From contig OZ026517.1 in the NCBI GenBank assembly GCA_964019695.1, positions 73,056,665 through 73,120,664 on the forward strand: 64,000 nucleotides of DNA, read 5' to 3'. A program made the position numbers and the translations under genes. The DNA comes from Loripinus fragilis (Eukaryota; Mollusca; Bivalvia; Lucinida; Lucinidae). The notes under the pieces were generated by a model. It worked only from the letters and a program-made list of their open reading frames with translations, searched no databases and was not told where the DNA came from. Positions 1 to 10,439 of this stretch are shown here, piece after piece. Each line of letters opens with the position of its first letter. Position 1 is the stretch's first letter.

Positions 1-308
1 CTCTAAAACCTGTGACCATGTGCATCACAACTACATACAATGTTCAGGGGTGACAGTGTAATAGCCCTATATATTCACCATACAAGAGGGTCATGAAGGC
101 CCTGGATTGCTCACCTAAATTCTTAGCCCTTGAGGCACTTTTGTTAAGAAGAATGGAATAACTTGAGCAACTTTGGTGGAAGGAACATCGAGTATCATAG
201 ATTATATCAATGAGTAACATTTGTTTATAATTTTTTTGTATCTGAGCCTGTTTAAAGAGTTCTATTTTAAGGTCTGGTGGCCTATCTAATTAGCGGAGCA
301 AAATCATT

Positions 309-680
309 AGGGCAATTTTGGTTGAGAGCCAAATGAGGCACATCTGTGTGAAATTATTTTGAATTTTGTCCAGCAGTTCAGGAGTAGACATTGTTCAGAT
401 TTTTTGGATTTTTTTTAGCTCCGGTGGCCATTTTGTTCTGTAGAAAAGAACTGTTTGGGCAATTTTGGTAACGCGCCTTATAAAGAACATTTGCATGAAA
501 CAATATTCAAGTAGGGTCTGCAGTTCATGAGATGTTGTTTAAAGATGTTGTGCCATTTTGTTTAGGAACCAAACAATTTGGGCAATTTTGATAGAGAGTC
601 TTCTATATATGAGGAACATATGTGTAGAAGTATTTTGAATTTGGAAAAGCAATTCAGGAGATGCCATTTAAAGAAAAAGT
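309..680. repeat. Three degenerate tandem units
   Basis: Landmark GGGCAATTTTG recurs at about 310, 458 and 579, each followed by a related stretch containing GCAGTTCAGGAG- or GCAATTCAGGAGATG-like sequence. Units are 120-150 bp and strongly diverged. The rest of 1-935 shows nothing I recognise. Confidence 0.5.
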
Positions 681-939
681 TTACTGGGGACATACAAGGC
701 CACCAGACAAAGACCAATCACAAAAGCTAACTGTCAAGAACTAAGTGCTCAGGTGAGCTTATAAAAGTTAGAAAGTGTTGAAATACATGTATAGTGGCTG
801 CTCTGTGCCATAGGTATTTGTCTATGTTAGAAGTGTTCTTTTCAAATGTTTCAGAAATGTGAAGTACTATATTCTACTATATCTAAAATAGAAGAGGGTG
901 GGGTTATCCACATCTTTAGCTAAAGAAAACTACTGTTGT

Positions 940-1151
940 GCCAACCAAGAGTGACAGTGACAAAATATTTTGTTTACAACTGTTTAGTAAAAAAATAACT
1001 TGTACAGGCCACTTGAGCCAACACAAATCAACAGATCACTTGTGTATTAATCCTATCCACAGGATAGGATTAATACACAAGTGATCTATCGCTTATAAGT
1101 CCCTGATAACTTTGTAAACAAAACACAGCGTAACTGTCACTCTTGGCTGGC
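940..1151. repeat. Foldback MITE with perfect 26-bp core hairpin
   Basis: Outer arms (GCCAACCAAGAGTGACAGT and its imperfect complement near 1130-1151) enclose a perfect 26-bp inverted repeat at 1033-1058 and 1062-1087 with a 3-nt loop. No coding capacity. Confidence 0.8.
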
Positions 1152-1441
1152 AGGACAGTAAGCCAGTGCAAGAATTTTTGGTTCTTATTGTATAGGAGAC
1201 TAGCTAGCAAAGGCTAAGCCAAACCTGTGTATCTGTTGAGGCTTGTCAGAGCCTTTATTAGTTCTACCCATAGGAAGGTCCAGTCAGTCAGGATAGATTT
1301 CCATAAAATGGTTTCTATGGAGTTTTTGACAAGATATGACAGTTCAAGTCACTGAAATTTCAATGATAAACAATTGTTTGACTGAAGAAATGTGTCTTAA
1401 CTAAACCTACGAAACACTAAAATATAATTTCCCCAACTTAC

Positions 1442-1521
1442 CGATCCTCTGCCATCATTACTTCTCCCAGAGCCCCCTCGCTTTCCTTTCTTTGCTTTAT
1501 CTTCAGTCTTGCCTTTAAGAG
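1442..1521 (-). CDS. ADGB: Androglobin exon, Lys/Gly-rich linker (residues 685-711)
   Basis: 80 nt, phase 1 to 0. Acceptor ATTTTTCAG at 1522; donor GTAAGT at 1436-1441. Basic low-complexity sequence LKGKTEDKAKKGKRGG followed by SGRSNDGRGS. Vertebrate androglobin has Lys-rich linkers between the post-globin domain and the C-terminal coiled coil. Strong splice sites and the required phase support it. An exon could be missing between here and 6267. Confidence 0.7.
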
Positions 1522-2439
1522 CTGAAAAATGAGGTCTTTTGATTAAGAAATAGGTAAATTATATAGGCTAAATGGATCTCAACGCGAGAAAACCTGTCTT
1601 TGGGGTTTCCAAAAAGGTCATACCCAAACCAGCCTGCTCAGCTACAGTGACTATCTAGAAAATTAAAATTTTGCTAGTAGCAAGTTTAGATATGATACTT
1701 TCCAATATGAGAATAACAAAGACCCTGATCAAATTGCGCAGAGTGCAGACTGGTCTAGCTTTGTTTGTTGTTAGCAAAGACTTTGTAGACAGGTTTTCTC
1801 ATGTCAAGACCCAAATATTTGGATGGATAGGCTTGAGCAAATGGTGTTTGATAATTGTCAAATGAAAGAAAGACATAGTCAAATAACCAAACTTTTTTTT
1901 TTATTCAAATCATGAATATGGGGTTTTAACTTAAAATCCTTCGCACAGGTCCTAATTTGTTGGCAGTCAGATCTGGGTCTGCACTGTTTATCTATGCTAT
2001 TTTAGCAGGCAACTGATGTTGGAACATTTACTGTATGAGGGGAATGAAACTGTTAGATTAAATATGGTAGATAGCTGATAGCAATGACCATGATCAGAAT
2101 GTGCAGTCTCATCTGCTTGTAACTGACAACAACCCTTCTTGATTCAGCGGACTACATCATAAGATACATAGAAAAAAATACAGAGGTGATTTAGTAAGCT
2201 GTGGTCCTGTGCAACTCTTTATATACACAATGAGAAAAAAGTTAATTAATACAACACCTGTGCATAGAAACAAAGTGCAGGCAAACTCAGTATAAATGTG
2301 AATAAAGTATCCAACACACTCAGAAGTATATAATAAATTTTCATTCTTTCTGATTATGATAAATCCATTCCAAAAATTAAAATTCTTGCTATTAAGCAAC
2401 CCAAAATGAAGATTTCTTTGATATTTCTCTGTGAAAACA

Positions 2440-2850
2440 TTTGAGCCAGAACATGTGACTTCCAACAATGTGGCATTTTGACATGAATAGACTCAGATGA
2501 GCCTGTGCAGCCTCCTGTTAAGCTTAGCAGTGATTTTATTGCCTTTTTAGGATACAGCCTTTGCCTTTTGAATTTCCAAATAAATCCCAATAAAATCATC
2601 AGTTTGGGAAAAAATCTCCAAAATTGGAAAATACAGGCCTTTTTTGGATTGGGAAGCAGCTTGTATTCAGCTGTAAAATAGGCAAAATAAAATCACTGCT
2701 TAGAAATGCCAAATGATCGGTCTGTAGCTTAACACTCATAGAATATTCAAGTGACTAGCAAAGGCTCTGATCAGACTGTGTGTATGTGCAGGCTGATTTG
2801 AGCCTTTGCTGGTAGCATATACCACGTTTTTGGAAATCTTATGTCCCGGC
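2440..2850. repeat. Hairpin MITE of the CCAACAATGTGGCATTTTGACA family, with a nested insertion
   Basis: Same family as 6515-6745, 50675-50915 and 62540-62785 (shared CTCAGATGAGCCTGT and AGCAAAGGCTCTGATCAGACTG). This copy is interrupted at about 2530-2695 by a smaller inverted-repeat element with ends GTGATTTTATTGCC and GGCAAAATAAAATCAC. Confidence 0.7.
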
Positions 2851-4511
2851 TCAATTTTGTTGTTGTACTCATTGGAAGCATCACATTCAAATACTTCCAT
2901 GAGTACCATGAGTGTACCTACACCATATGGGCCATGTCGCTAGAGGGCCTGTCTGAGGTGGCAACCAGTTTAAACTCATACCCATACGGCCAGTTAAGCA
3001 AAAATAATGCGTAAAATTGCAATTATTTTCTTATCCATCAGTTTGAACATGTGTTTTGGGTGCCAAAAGAACCGTCTCATGGAGCTTGTTCAAGCTTGTT
3101 TCATAAATTTTATAATGGCCACTCATGTAAAAAGTTATTTTCTTGTTAAAAACTAGGAAATCCCAACAATCAGGACAAGCCTCTCGTCAATGGCTATGGT
3201 ATAATTACAATATTGTACTCTAGGATTTAATCACCCTGGGGCCTGAGATTATAAAGCATGTCTTGCATGTTGTACACTGGAAAGCCTTTAGAACTCGGAC
3301 GCATTTAACACAATGTTCAATATAACGTTCATCTAACGTGGACCCAGTTTTTTTCTCTCTAAAATTTGTTCTTCTCCCATGAAAAGAACGAGCAGATGGC
3401 AGGCGAGACACACAGCACTGGACATGTCTGAAACGGTCAATTCACTGATGCATTAATGGCTTGCCCATCCCCATTGTTGATAAGACTTGATATATTGATT
3501 ATACCTAATCACTTGTGTTGTTTTCTTTTCAAATCCAATCAGCCAAATTGACACATTTGGGAAGTGTGTTGTAAACATTTATTTGGAACATCTCTCACCT
3601 TGTCAGATCTAAATTGAGTGGTTTATTGTTGTGAAATTTGCATATTTTAAATCAACATACCGCATTGTTCAATCAATGGACTGAACTAAAAATTTATTGT
3701 AGCTTACCAAAACAGTATTTAAAGCTAATTATTATCCTTTTAAAAAATCACATTTTTTTTTCATTTTTTTTTAAATATTAAGCATATGCGAACTACTTTT
3801 GGCATGTTTAAAGCGCATTATCTCCCTTGCTATTGCTGTATTAGCGTTATATTCTTTGTAGCATTTAGCTCCCTTACTATAAACAAGTGAATATTTTTTT
3901 GAGAAAACTGTTTTTTAAAAGCGAGTTTAAGATCATTTTAATGCTGTAAATCATAGGAGCTCTCATTGATATGGAAATAAAGGTACTTTACATCGTAATT
4001 TGTGATGCTACAGTTGATAGGATATGTTTCAGCATCGCGAAAGTGTTTCAGTATCGAGGAAAAAACATCAATGTGCAGTGGGCAGTGGGTGGGGTAACGT
4101 GTTGTAGTGATCATGACCACTTACTACGATGTGGGCAGACTGTGGCGCCCAGGTACCGCGTTCCAGTGTATTTATCATGCTAATTAATGTTAAAATGCAT
4201 TTTTTTTGCCATTTTAATAATTACAAACATGATAAAGTTCACGCTCATGGTTAAAACCTTGCAAAGATAGATGCAATATAATAAGGCACAGCAGATGTAC
4301 AGCAAAAAAAATAAGGTCATCGTAAAAAGAAGCCTTTTGCTTTTGCAAGCTTAAAGCATGTTGTTTGAAATGCAACTTACAGCACTTGAATATGTGTGCA
4401 GTAAAATAGTGAACAAGGTGCAAATTGAGCATTTTGGTTAACGGTAAAGTAGATCCACCAAACACACAAGATGATTTAACTCTTTCCCTGCTAGTGTTGA
4501 CTTTTGAAGAG

Positions 4512-4765
4512 TGCTGGCCTCGAGGTTATAAAACTTTTTTCATGCTCAACTCAACTAAGCACAAAATTTCAACTGCTCATAAAAACTAAAATACCAACAA
4601 GTGAAAAAAGTTTCTTGCTTTAAGTCTCTCAGATGTTTTATTTATGGTGCTAATTAATGTTAAAATGCCAACAATTGTTGGCATTTTAACATTTATGAGC
4701 ACAATAAAGTTCATGTTTAGCTGAGGTGAGCATGAAAAAAGTTTTATAATCTCAGGGCCTGGACT
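4512..4765. repeat. Terminal-inverted-repeat MITE
   Basis: Ends GAGGTTATAAAACTTTTTTC and GAAAAAAGTTTTATAATCTC are inverted. An inner palindrome lies around ATGCCAACAATTGTTGGCAT. A related, more diverged copy is at 29512-29730, and a partial palindrome copy at 4180-4232. Confidence 0.75.
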
Positions 4766-4803
4766 GATCTAGATCCAAAGTGTTTGAAACTAATGCTTTT
4801 TGT

Positions 4804-4946
4804 TTGTTTGTTTGTTTGATTTGATTCTTTACGTCCCATCAACAATCTTTCAATTAAACAGGGACGGGTCTTCCTGGCTTGAACCAGTGCTAAGCTAGGA
4901 TAAATGTGTCTTGCTCAAGGACCACAAGGCAGTGACGCCGGTGAGG
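4804..4946 (-). mobile_element. tRNA-derived SINE, 5'-truncated, 15-bp target-site duplication
   Basis: Reverse orientation: TTTGTTTG-rich tail, then TTTACGTCCCATCAACAATC and CTTGCTCAAGGACCACAA. Truncated before the A and B boxes. Flanked by exact 15-bp direct repeats ACTAATGCTTTTTGT at 4789-4803 and 4947-4961, the mark of retrotransposition. Confidence 0.88.
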
Positions 4947-5455
4947 ACTAATGCTTTTTGTGAAAGATCTTTTGGATATTTATTTTTCTAAAATCTGCAA
5001 ACGACAAAAGAGGTGTGCAAAGAGTAAAAATTGAAATGATTTCATGTGCATTTGTATACATACAGCTATCTAGTTGTACTGAAAAAGAGTTGGAAGTTTA
5101 TCTCACTTGGAAAATTTCAATATGAATTTCTTCTATGAGACTCTCTAAGTCTGCATATATAATAAGTCCCCACTCCGCAGACATTCACGTAACGAAGACT
5201 ATTTTACACTTATAAGCAAGAAAACTAGCTAGTCGCTTAAAACAACATTATCCAAAACATATGCTCCATAGTTAGCCCTTTGTCGTGATAAAGTTGTCTG
5301 CTTATTGCAAGTGTGTCTGCTGAATACATTCAATTGCATTTTGTCAATGAAGATTATCACTGGCACAGAAATATCATCAATACGCTACTTCAGAATTTTT
5401 TCATAATCCGATTCTTTGTGACTACTCGGTTCAGGCATCTAAAGGCAGAATATCA

Positions 5456-5682
5456 GTTTGTTTGTTTGTTTGTTTTTGTTTGTTTTGATGCTTTACTTCT
5501 CAGTTCATAATTTTTCAGTCAAATCTGGTCAATTTCCTGTCTTCCTGGGTTAAACCAGTTCTAACAGCGGATAAAGTTTCTTACTCAAGGACACAACACA
5601 GTGACTCTGCTGGTGGTGAGTCTCGAACTAGGAACTCTTCGATCCCAAGTCTAACACTCTACCAACTGAGCCATTGCACTCA
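5456..5682 (-). mobile_element. tRNA-derived SINE, full length, 10-bp target-site duplication
   Basis: Contains the complements of an A box (tggctcagttggtagag-like) and a diverged B box, the CAAGGACACAACACAGTG core, and a TTTG-rich tail. Flanked by CAGAATATCA at 5446-5455 and 5683-5692. Confidence 0.88.
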
Positions 5683-5734
5683 CAGAATATCATTTAAATC
5701 AGTGCTTGGATTCTGATGGATGTAACATTTATAT

Positions 5735-5980
5735 GGGCCTTGTCGCGAGAAAACCTGTCTTTGGGGGTTTGCGAACAACACAGGCGCAGACCAGCCTGCG
5801 CATCCCCGCAGTCTGATCAGCGCCTTTGTTATACGCTTTTTGGAAAATTTCATATGTAATCTTGCTACCGGTGAAATTTCAATTTTCTAGATTGTCTCTG
5901 TAGCTGGGAAGACTGATTTGAATCTCGCTTTGACGGAAACCCCGAAGAAAGGTTTTGTCGTGACAAGGCCCATATTACAT
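5735..5980. repeat. MITE of the CGAGAAAACCTGTCTTTGGGG family
   Basis: Ends GTCGCGAGAAAACCTGTCTT and AAGAAAGGTTTTGTCGTGAC are inverted. Inner part has GCGCAGACCAGCCTGCGCAT and AATTTTCTAGATTGTCTCTGTAGCTG. Related copies: 1580-1680 (part), 17430-17540 (part), 40045-40275, 41455-41705, 54385-54605, 57170-57415. Confidence 0.8.
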
Positions 5981-6059
5981 CTCAAGACACACTAAATAAA
6001 TCACATTTAGGAAAGAAAAATTTCAGAAACATTTTTTTTATATTTCCAACAAAATACTA

Positions 6060-6250
6060 TAACTCAGGCCTCCAGATAAGAGTGCGTATTGGAAAATTAT
6101 TTTCTTGATTTCTCATCCAAAACATATGTTGTGGGTACTCAAAAGAACCGTCTCAAATGAGACGGTTCTTTTGAGCATCCAAAACACATGTTTAAATTTA
6201 CGGGTAAGAAAATAATTAAAATTTTACGTAAATAAAATTTCCTTATCTGG
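6060..6250. repeat. Hairpin MITE (AAAGAACCGTCTCA palindrome family)
   Basis: Central palindrome CAAAAGAACCGTCTCAAATG / AGACGGTTCTTTTG within longer arms containing AGAAAATAATT. Related copies: 3000-3100 and 6765-6840 (half copies), 34160-34245, 62125-62260. It ends about 10 bp beyond the androglobin exon donor at 6261. Confidence 0.8.
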
Positions 6251-6266
6251 ACCTATGATAACTTAC

Positions 6267-6472
6267 ATGTTCTTGAACTTGAGCGTTTGAGCTCCTCCTC
6301 GGGATTGATGTCCTTGAGAAACTGGAATGCTGGGATTACTGCGTGACCTTTACCGATGGTGCTAGCTACCTCTTCCTCGTTGTTCAGGACCGTCAGTTTA
6401 ATGTAGACATCCGTTTTAGATGTGTTCATCTGTATACTTGTCAAGTGATCCTCCGTCACCTTTACAGCATAT
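6267..6472 (-). CDS. ADGB: Androglobin exon (residues 616-685)
   Basis: 206 nt, phase 2 to 1. Acceptor TTGTAACAG at 6473; donor GTAAGT at 6261-6266. It begins YAVKVTEDHLTSIQMNTSKT, then DVYIKLTVLNNEEEVASTIG and KGHAVIPAFQFLKD, matching human KPDAFIKLQVLENEE and KGQAIIPAFHFLK. It ends in an acidic/basic tail (EEELKRSSSRT). A hairpin MITE (6060-6250) sits only about 10 bp beyond the donor, and another repeat begins about 40 bp upstream of the acceptor. Confidence 0.95.
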
Positions 6473-6514
6473 CTGTTACAAGGAGAAACAATCAATGAAA
6501 AGTCAATATGAGCT

Positions 6515-6745
6515 GTGACATGTGATTTCCAACAATGTGGCATTTTGACAAGTGTAGACTAAGACGAGCCTGTACAGCCTCTTCTTAAGCTTAGCAACTC
6601 CAAATGATGTTCAGTCAGTAGCTAAACAGTCATAGAATATTCAAGTGACTAGCAAAGGCTCTGATCAGACTGCGCGTATGCGCAGGCTGATCTGAGGCTT
6701 TGCTGGTCGCACATACCACATTGTTGGAAATCTCATGTCGTGGCT
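6515..6745. repeat. Hairpin MITE of the CCAACAATGTGGCATTTTGACA family
   Basis: Contains CTCTGATCAGACTGCGCGTA and ends in a terminal complement of GTGATTTCCAACAATGTGG. Same family as 2440-2850. It abuts the acceptor side of exon 6267-6472. Confidence 0.75.
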
Positions 6746-7143
6746 CATATAAGGAAATATTTTGAGCACAATATTGCAATTATTTTCTTATCTCAACCAT
6801 CTCATGACATCATTCTTTTGAGTACCCACAATATATACTGAGCAAAACAAGAAACGCTACATACAGTGTCTCAAAGAATTAAGGTTCAAAATGATACCGT
6901 CAAACAATACTACATGTTTCAATTACTCGGCACACATTTTTTGTTTTCCTTCATTCATCACAGAATGATTAAATAATGATTTAAAGTACATCAAGCGGTT
7001 GAAAATGCACAATATGTATGTGCAAGCTTGTTGATTTTATTTTTTCATAATCGTCCAATAGTAATCAATCAAATACTCTGAATAAAGTGTTATTAATCCC
7101 ACAGTTGAATGAATGAAAAAAGTCAATAAGCAATGCTTATTAG

Positions 7144-8365
7144 ATACCCCCCGCACAGTAAGAGTCAGTGAAAAAACTTGGCAAGTTATAGTTCGGACAA
7201 GAAGACCTTAGTTTTGAAAAGAGGATTTCAGTAGAATCAGTGCAAACAAAAATTATAAACTCCTTCATGCATATGTTCAATGTGTCTACATTGTATCGGC
7301 AAAGTATCAAATTGCTCCATCAAAAGCTGTAGTAGGAGTTGATCAGCCCATAAAGGCACTATCCATGCATATACAAAAGCCATATAAGGGGATAATTGTC
7401 TAAGTTCAACAAAAATTATAAACTCCTTCATGTATATGTTCATTGTGTCTACATTGTATTGACAAAGTATCAAATTGCTTCATCAAAAGCTGTGGTAGGA
7501 GTTGATCGGCCCATAAAGGTACTATCAATGCACATACAAAAGTCCTATAAGGGAATAATTGTCTAAGTTCTCACAGCTGTCATTTTGTCAAAATTATTTT
7601 TTGTGAACCAAACTCCTTCATGCATATGTTCAATGTGTCTACATTGTATCGGCAAAGAATCAAATTGTTCCATCAAAAGCTGTAGTAGGAGTTGATCGGC
7701 CCATGAAGGCACCATCTATGCATATACAAAAGCCTAATAAGGGAAAAATTGTCTAAGTTCTCACAGCTGTCATTTCGTCAAAAATTATTTTTTCTGAACA
7801 AAACTCCTTCATGCATATGTTCAATGTGTTTACATTGTATAGGCAAAGTATCAAATTGCTCCATAAAAAGCTGTGGTAGGAGTTGATTGGCCCATGAAGG
7901 CACCATCTATGCATATACAAAAGCCTTATTAGAGAAAAATTGTCTAAGTTCTCACAGCTGTCATTTTGTCAAAAAATATTTTTTCTTAACCAAACTCCTT
8001 CATGCATATGTTCAATGTGTCTACATTGTATAGGAAAAGTATCAAATTGTTCCATCAAAAGCTGTGGTAGGAGTCGATCGGCCCGTGTATGGCCTATAAT
8101 AGCATAAGCATAAAGCACTATATTAAAAGCCATTTAGAACTACAAAGGGAAATAACTCTAATAGAATTGGCCCCTAGCCCTTACTTTTTTGTCTACAGTA
8201 TTTGTCTTGCATATATGAACATGTTTGCAAGGTTTGATGAAAATCCGGCAATGACTCTTCGAGTTATTAAGGAAACAAAGCGTTACGGACGGACAGACGG
8301 ACGGACAGACGCACGGACAACATGAAAACAGTATACCCCCTACAAACAAAGTTTGCGGGGGGTAT
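7144..8365. mobile_element. Composite TIR element with internal tandem repeats (about 1.2 kb)
   Basis: Bounded by 12-bp inverted repeats ATACCCCCCGCA (7144) and TGCGGGGGGTAT (8354-8365). Inside are five tandem units (landmark AACTCCTTCATG at about 7258, 7420, 7611, 7802 and 7994; period 191-192 bp, first unit shorter), then a unique tail with GGACGGACAGACGGACGG near 8286-8317. No transposase frame; the 60-80-codon frames are chance. Probably non-autonomous. Confidence 0.82.
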
Positions 8366-8527
8366 AAATATGCATGGTTTGACACTTAGAGCTGCAGAGA
8401 AACATACTTAGATGTAAATTGTTGACAGACAGATGGGCAGACCAATGAAAATTTGAACTCCTATGTCAGAAGCAGAGGTGACAAAAAAGAAAGTATAGCT
8501 ACTGAACAAATCTGGATCAAAACGTAC

Positions 8528-8715
8528 CTGAAAACTGTATTTTTACTGTTTGGCACATAATAATCTCTGATTTCTTTTGTTACAAAGCTGCAATTCACTT
8601 CATTACGTAATGGTGCTGGCAGTGGTGACAGGGAACCAATCATACGCATCCTCCAAACTCCACTCTGTAACGGTTGGTCAGTAGTTCTAGCCTCAGCCAC
8701 AAATGTATAACCCTT
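8528..8715 (-). CDS. ADGB: Androglobin exon, post-globin beta-rich domain (residues 554-616)
   Basis: 188 nt, phase 0 to 2. Acceptor ATTTACAG at 8716; donor GTACGT at 8522-8527. It encodes KGYTFVAEARTTDQPLQSG, WRMRMIGSLSPLP and KEIRDYYVPNSKNTVFR. These match KGYTFVAEA, WKLRLIGSSAPLP and KEIRDYYIPNDKKILFR of human ADGB and are among the best conserved parts of the fragment. The alternation suggests a beta-sandwich of calpain domain III type (inference). Confidence 0.96.
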
Positions 8716-8819
8716 CTGTAAATACATTAGAAAAATATATACTCTTAATTATGTATTACAGCAAGCTAAATCAGATAACCCTTTGGAGACCAGAAACCGC
8801 TAAATGGGTACTTTGGCCA

Positions 8820-8890
8820 ACAGTGAAGACCCAGATGAAATGCCGTATAACGGGGCATTTCATCAGGGTCTGCACTGTTTGATAAGACAA
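8820..8890. repeat. Hairpin MITE core (GATGAAATGC family)
   Basis: ACAGTGAAGACCCAGATGAAATG pairs with the complementary CATTTCATCAGGGTCTGCACTGT. Part of the same family as 10000-10065, 16615-16700, 22170-22400, 33365-33610, 39670-39895 and 50920-51080. Confidence 0.7.
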
Positions 8891-9999
8891 AATTGATCTT
8901 CAAAGTATGAAATACATTTTTTAAATTATAACCTGTAACCCCTCAATATATATAGAGTGGCAGTAGGCAGATTCGCATAGTTTTGCAAGTAATCTTACTG
9001 TAATTTTCTTACCTTTTTAACTAGACTTTTCATCTGTTGTAGCCAAGAAAATGTCTTGTTTACACAAATCAACGATGAAAAAATATAAAATATATAAAAT
9101 TCAATCAATTTGACTCTAAAATGTTAAATTGTATGGTTATTTGTTCACTAGAAACTATATTTTGGGTTGCTTGAAAATAGCTGGTAGTAGCAGCCTTTGG
9201 TAGTAGAATAGAATAACACTTTGCCTTGTTGGGAACGAGCTGCACAAGACTTTACCGATATCATGTATGCGAAACAAGTGAAACATAAAAAAAACATTTG
9301 ATTTTATGTGAAACAGGAACATTTTCTGATATTCTTGTTGTATCAAAATAGAATTAGAATTCAACCGTTAACTCAAATTGAAAAAATGAGGTCTCCCTCT
9401 AAAGGAAATCACCCTTGATTAGCCAGAATGACAGCTGTGATCAGAGGATAGCAGATCAATAAAAATTGTACACAAATAAGCAAAGAGGCGCAAATGTAAG
9501 TACCTGAAATACAAAATGGGATTATCTTTTTTACCATCTAGTGCTTAATTAAGCTTTGTATTCGTTCAGGGATCTGAATATGGCCTAAACGATTTGCCAT
9601 TCAGCACAATTTCTGTTTCGGTGGCCCCCCAAAAAAAATCTGCAAAGCTCTCGCGCTGCCAAGCATGCGCAAATCAGCATTGAAAATGATTGACAGAAAT
9701 GCGTGATTGATTGCTAGTGTAATCATTTGGCTTTTAATTAGAATACTTAATGCAGCAGAGGGCTAGAACTGCCGAGTGTACAAATCTGTCTTCTGTACGA
9801 ATCTGCCTTCTGTCACTCTACTACTCAAAAACATCTTTGCAACAATTATAAACATATATGTATTTTTTTATATTATTGGAAAAAATTGAAACTAATATAC
9901 ATTTAAAGTAACCTTTTTATTTGCTCACAAATACCTGGAAGTATGGTGGTAGTGTTTTTAATGCAGAGGTTGCTGGAGGAGCTCAAACAGAGTACTTTG

Positions 10000-10065
10000 A
10001 CAAACAGTGAAGACCAAGATGAAATGCAGCATCATGAAGCATTTCATCTAGGGTCTACATTGTTT
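10000..10065. repeat. Hairpin MITE core (GATGAAATGC family)
   Basis: AACAGTGAAGACCAAGATGA pairs with the complementary half ending TAGGGTCTACATTGTTTG. Lies in the intron between exons at 10244 and 8715. Confidence 0.7.
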
Positions 10066-10243
10066 GTTAAGGTAAAAACAATCTCCAAATACAGAAATAC
10101 ATCATAATTGGGAAATGACTATCTGTGACCCCTTAAAACATACAATGGATCATTTCATCCTGATTACTTTTATCTTATGGGAAAAACTATCAGAAAAGAA
10201 GGGGGTAAAAAAGGAATATGGTTACCAGCAGTAAAATACTGAC

Positions 10244-10397
10244 CTTGTTTTTCTTATAGACATAAGGAGCAACCTTCTGGAAGACTCTATGTATCTCTTC
10301 TCCCGTATCATTGTTGATGACACGTAACATACAGGTGTTGATAGGCACATACAGCTTAGGTACAGCTAGCATCTCCTCACTAACATGGAACACTTCT
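10244..10397 (-). CDS. ADGB: Androglobin exon, source of the tandem array (residues 502-553)
   Basis: 154 nt, phase 2 to 0. Acceptor TTTTGTAG at 10398; donor GTCAGT at 10238-10243. It encodes EVFHVSEEMLAVPKLYVP through HRVFQKVAPYVYKKNK, matching the LVHQDMILVPKVY and VFQKVVPYLYTKNK segments of human ADGB. About 92 bp of its 5' end plus roughly 44 bp of upstream intron form the unit amplified at 10440-15030; only this copy has the 3' part and a donor. Confidence 0.95.
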
Positions 10398-10439
10398 CTA
10401 CAAAATGGAAAATAAATCAATTAATGCTATATCAATTTA

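Noticed and set aside
6253..6543. Full 96-codon frame starting at the ATG at 6543 as a gene
   Set aside because: The first ~23 codons are MITE sequence; the conserved part starts at the acceptor at 6473.
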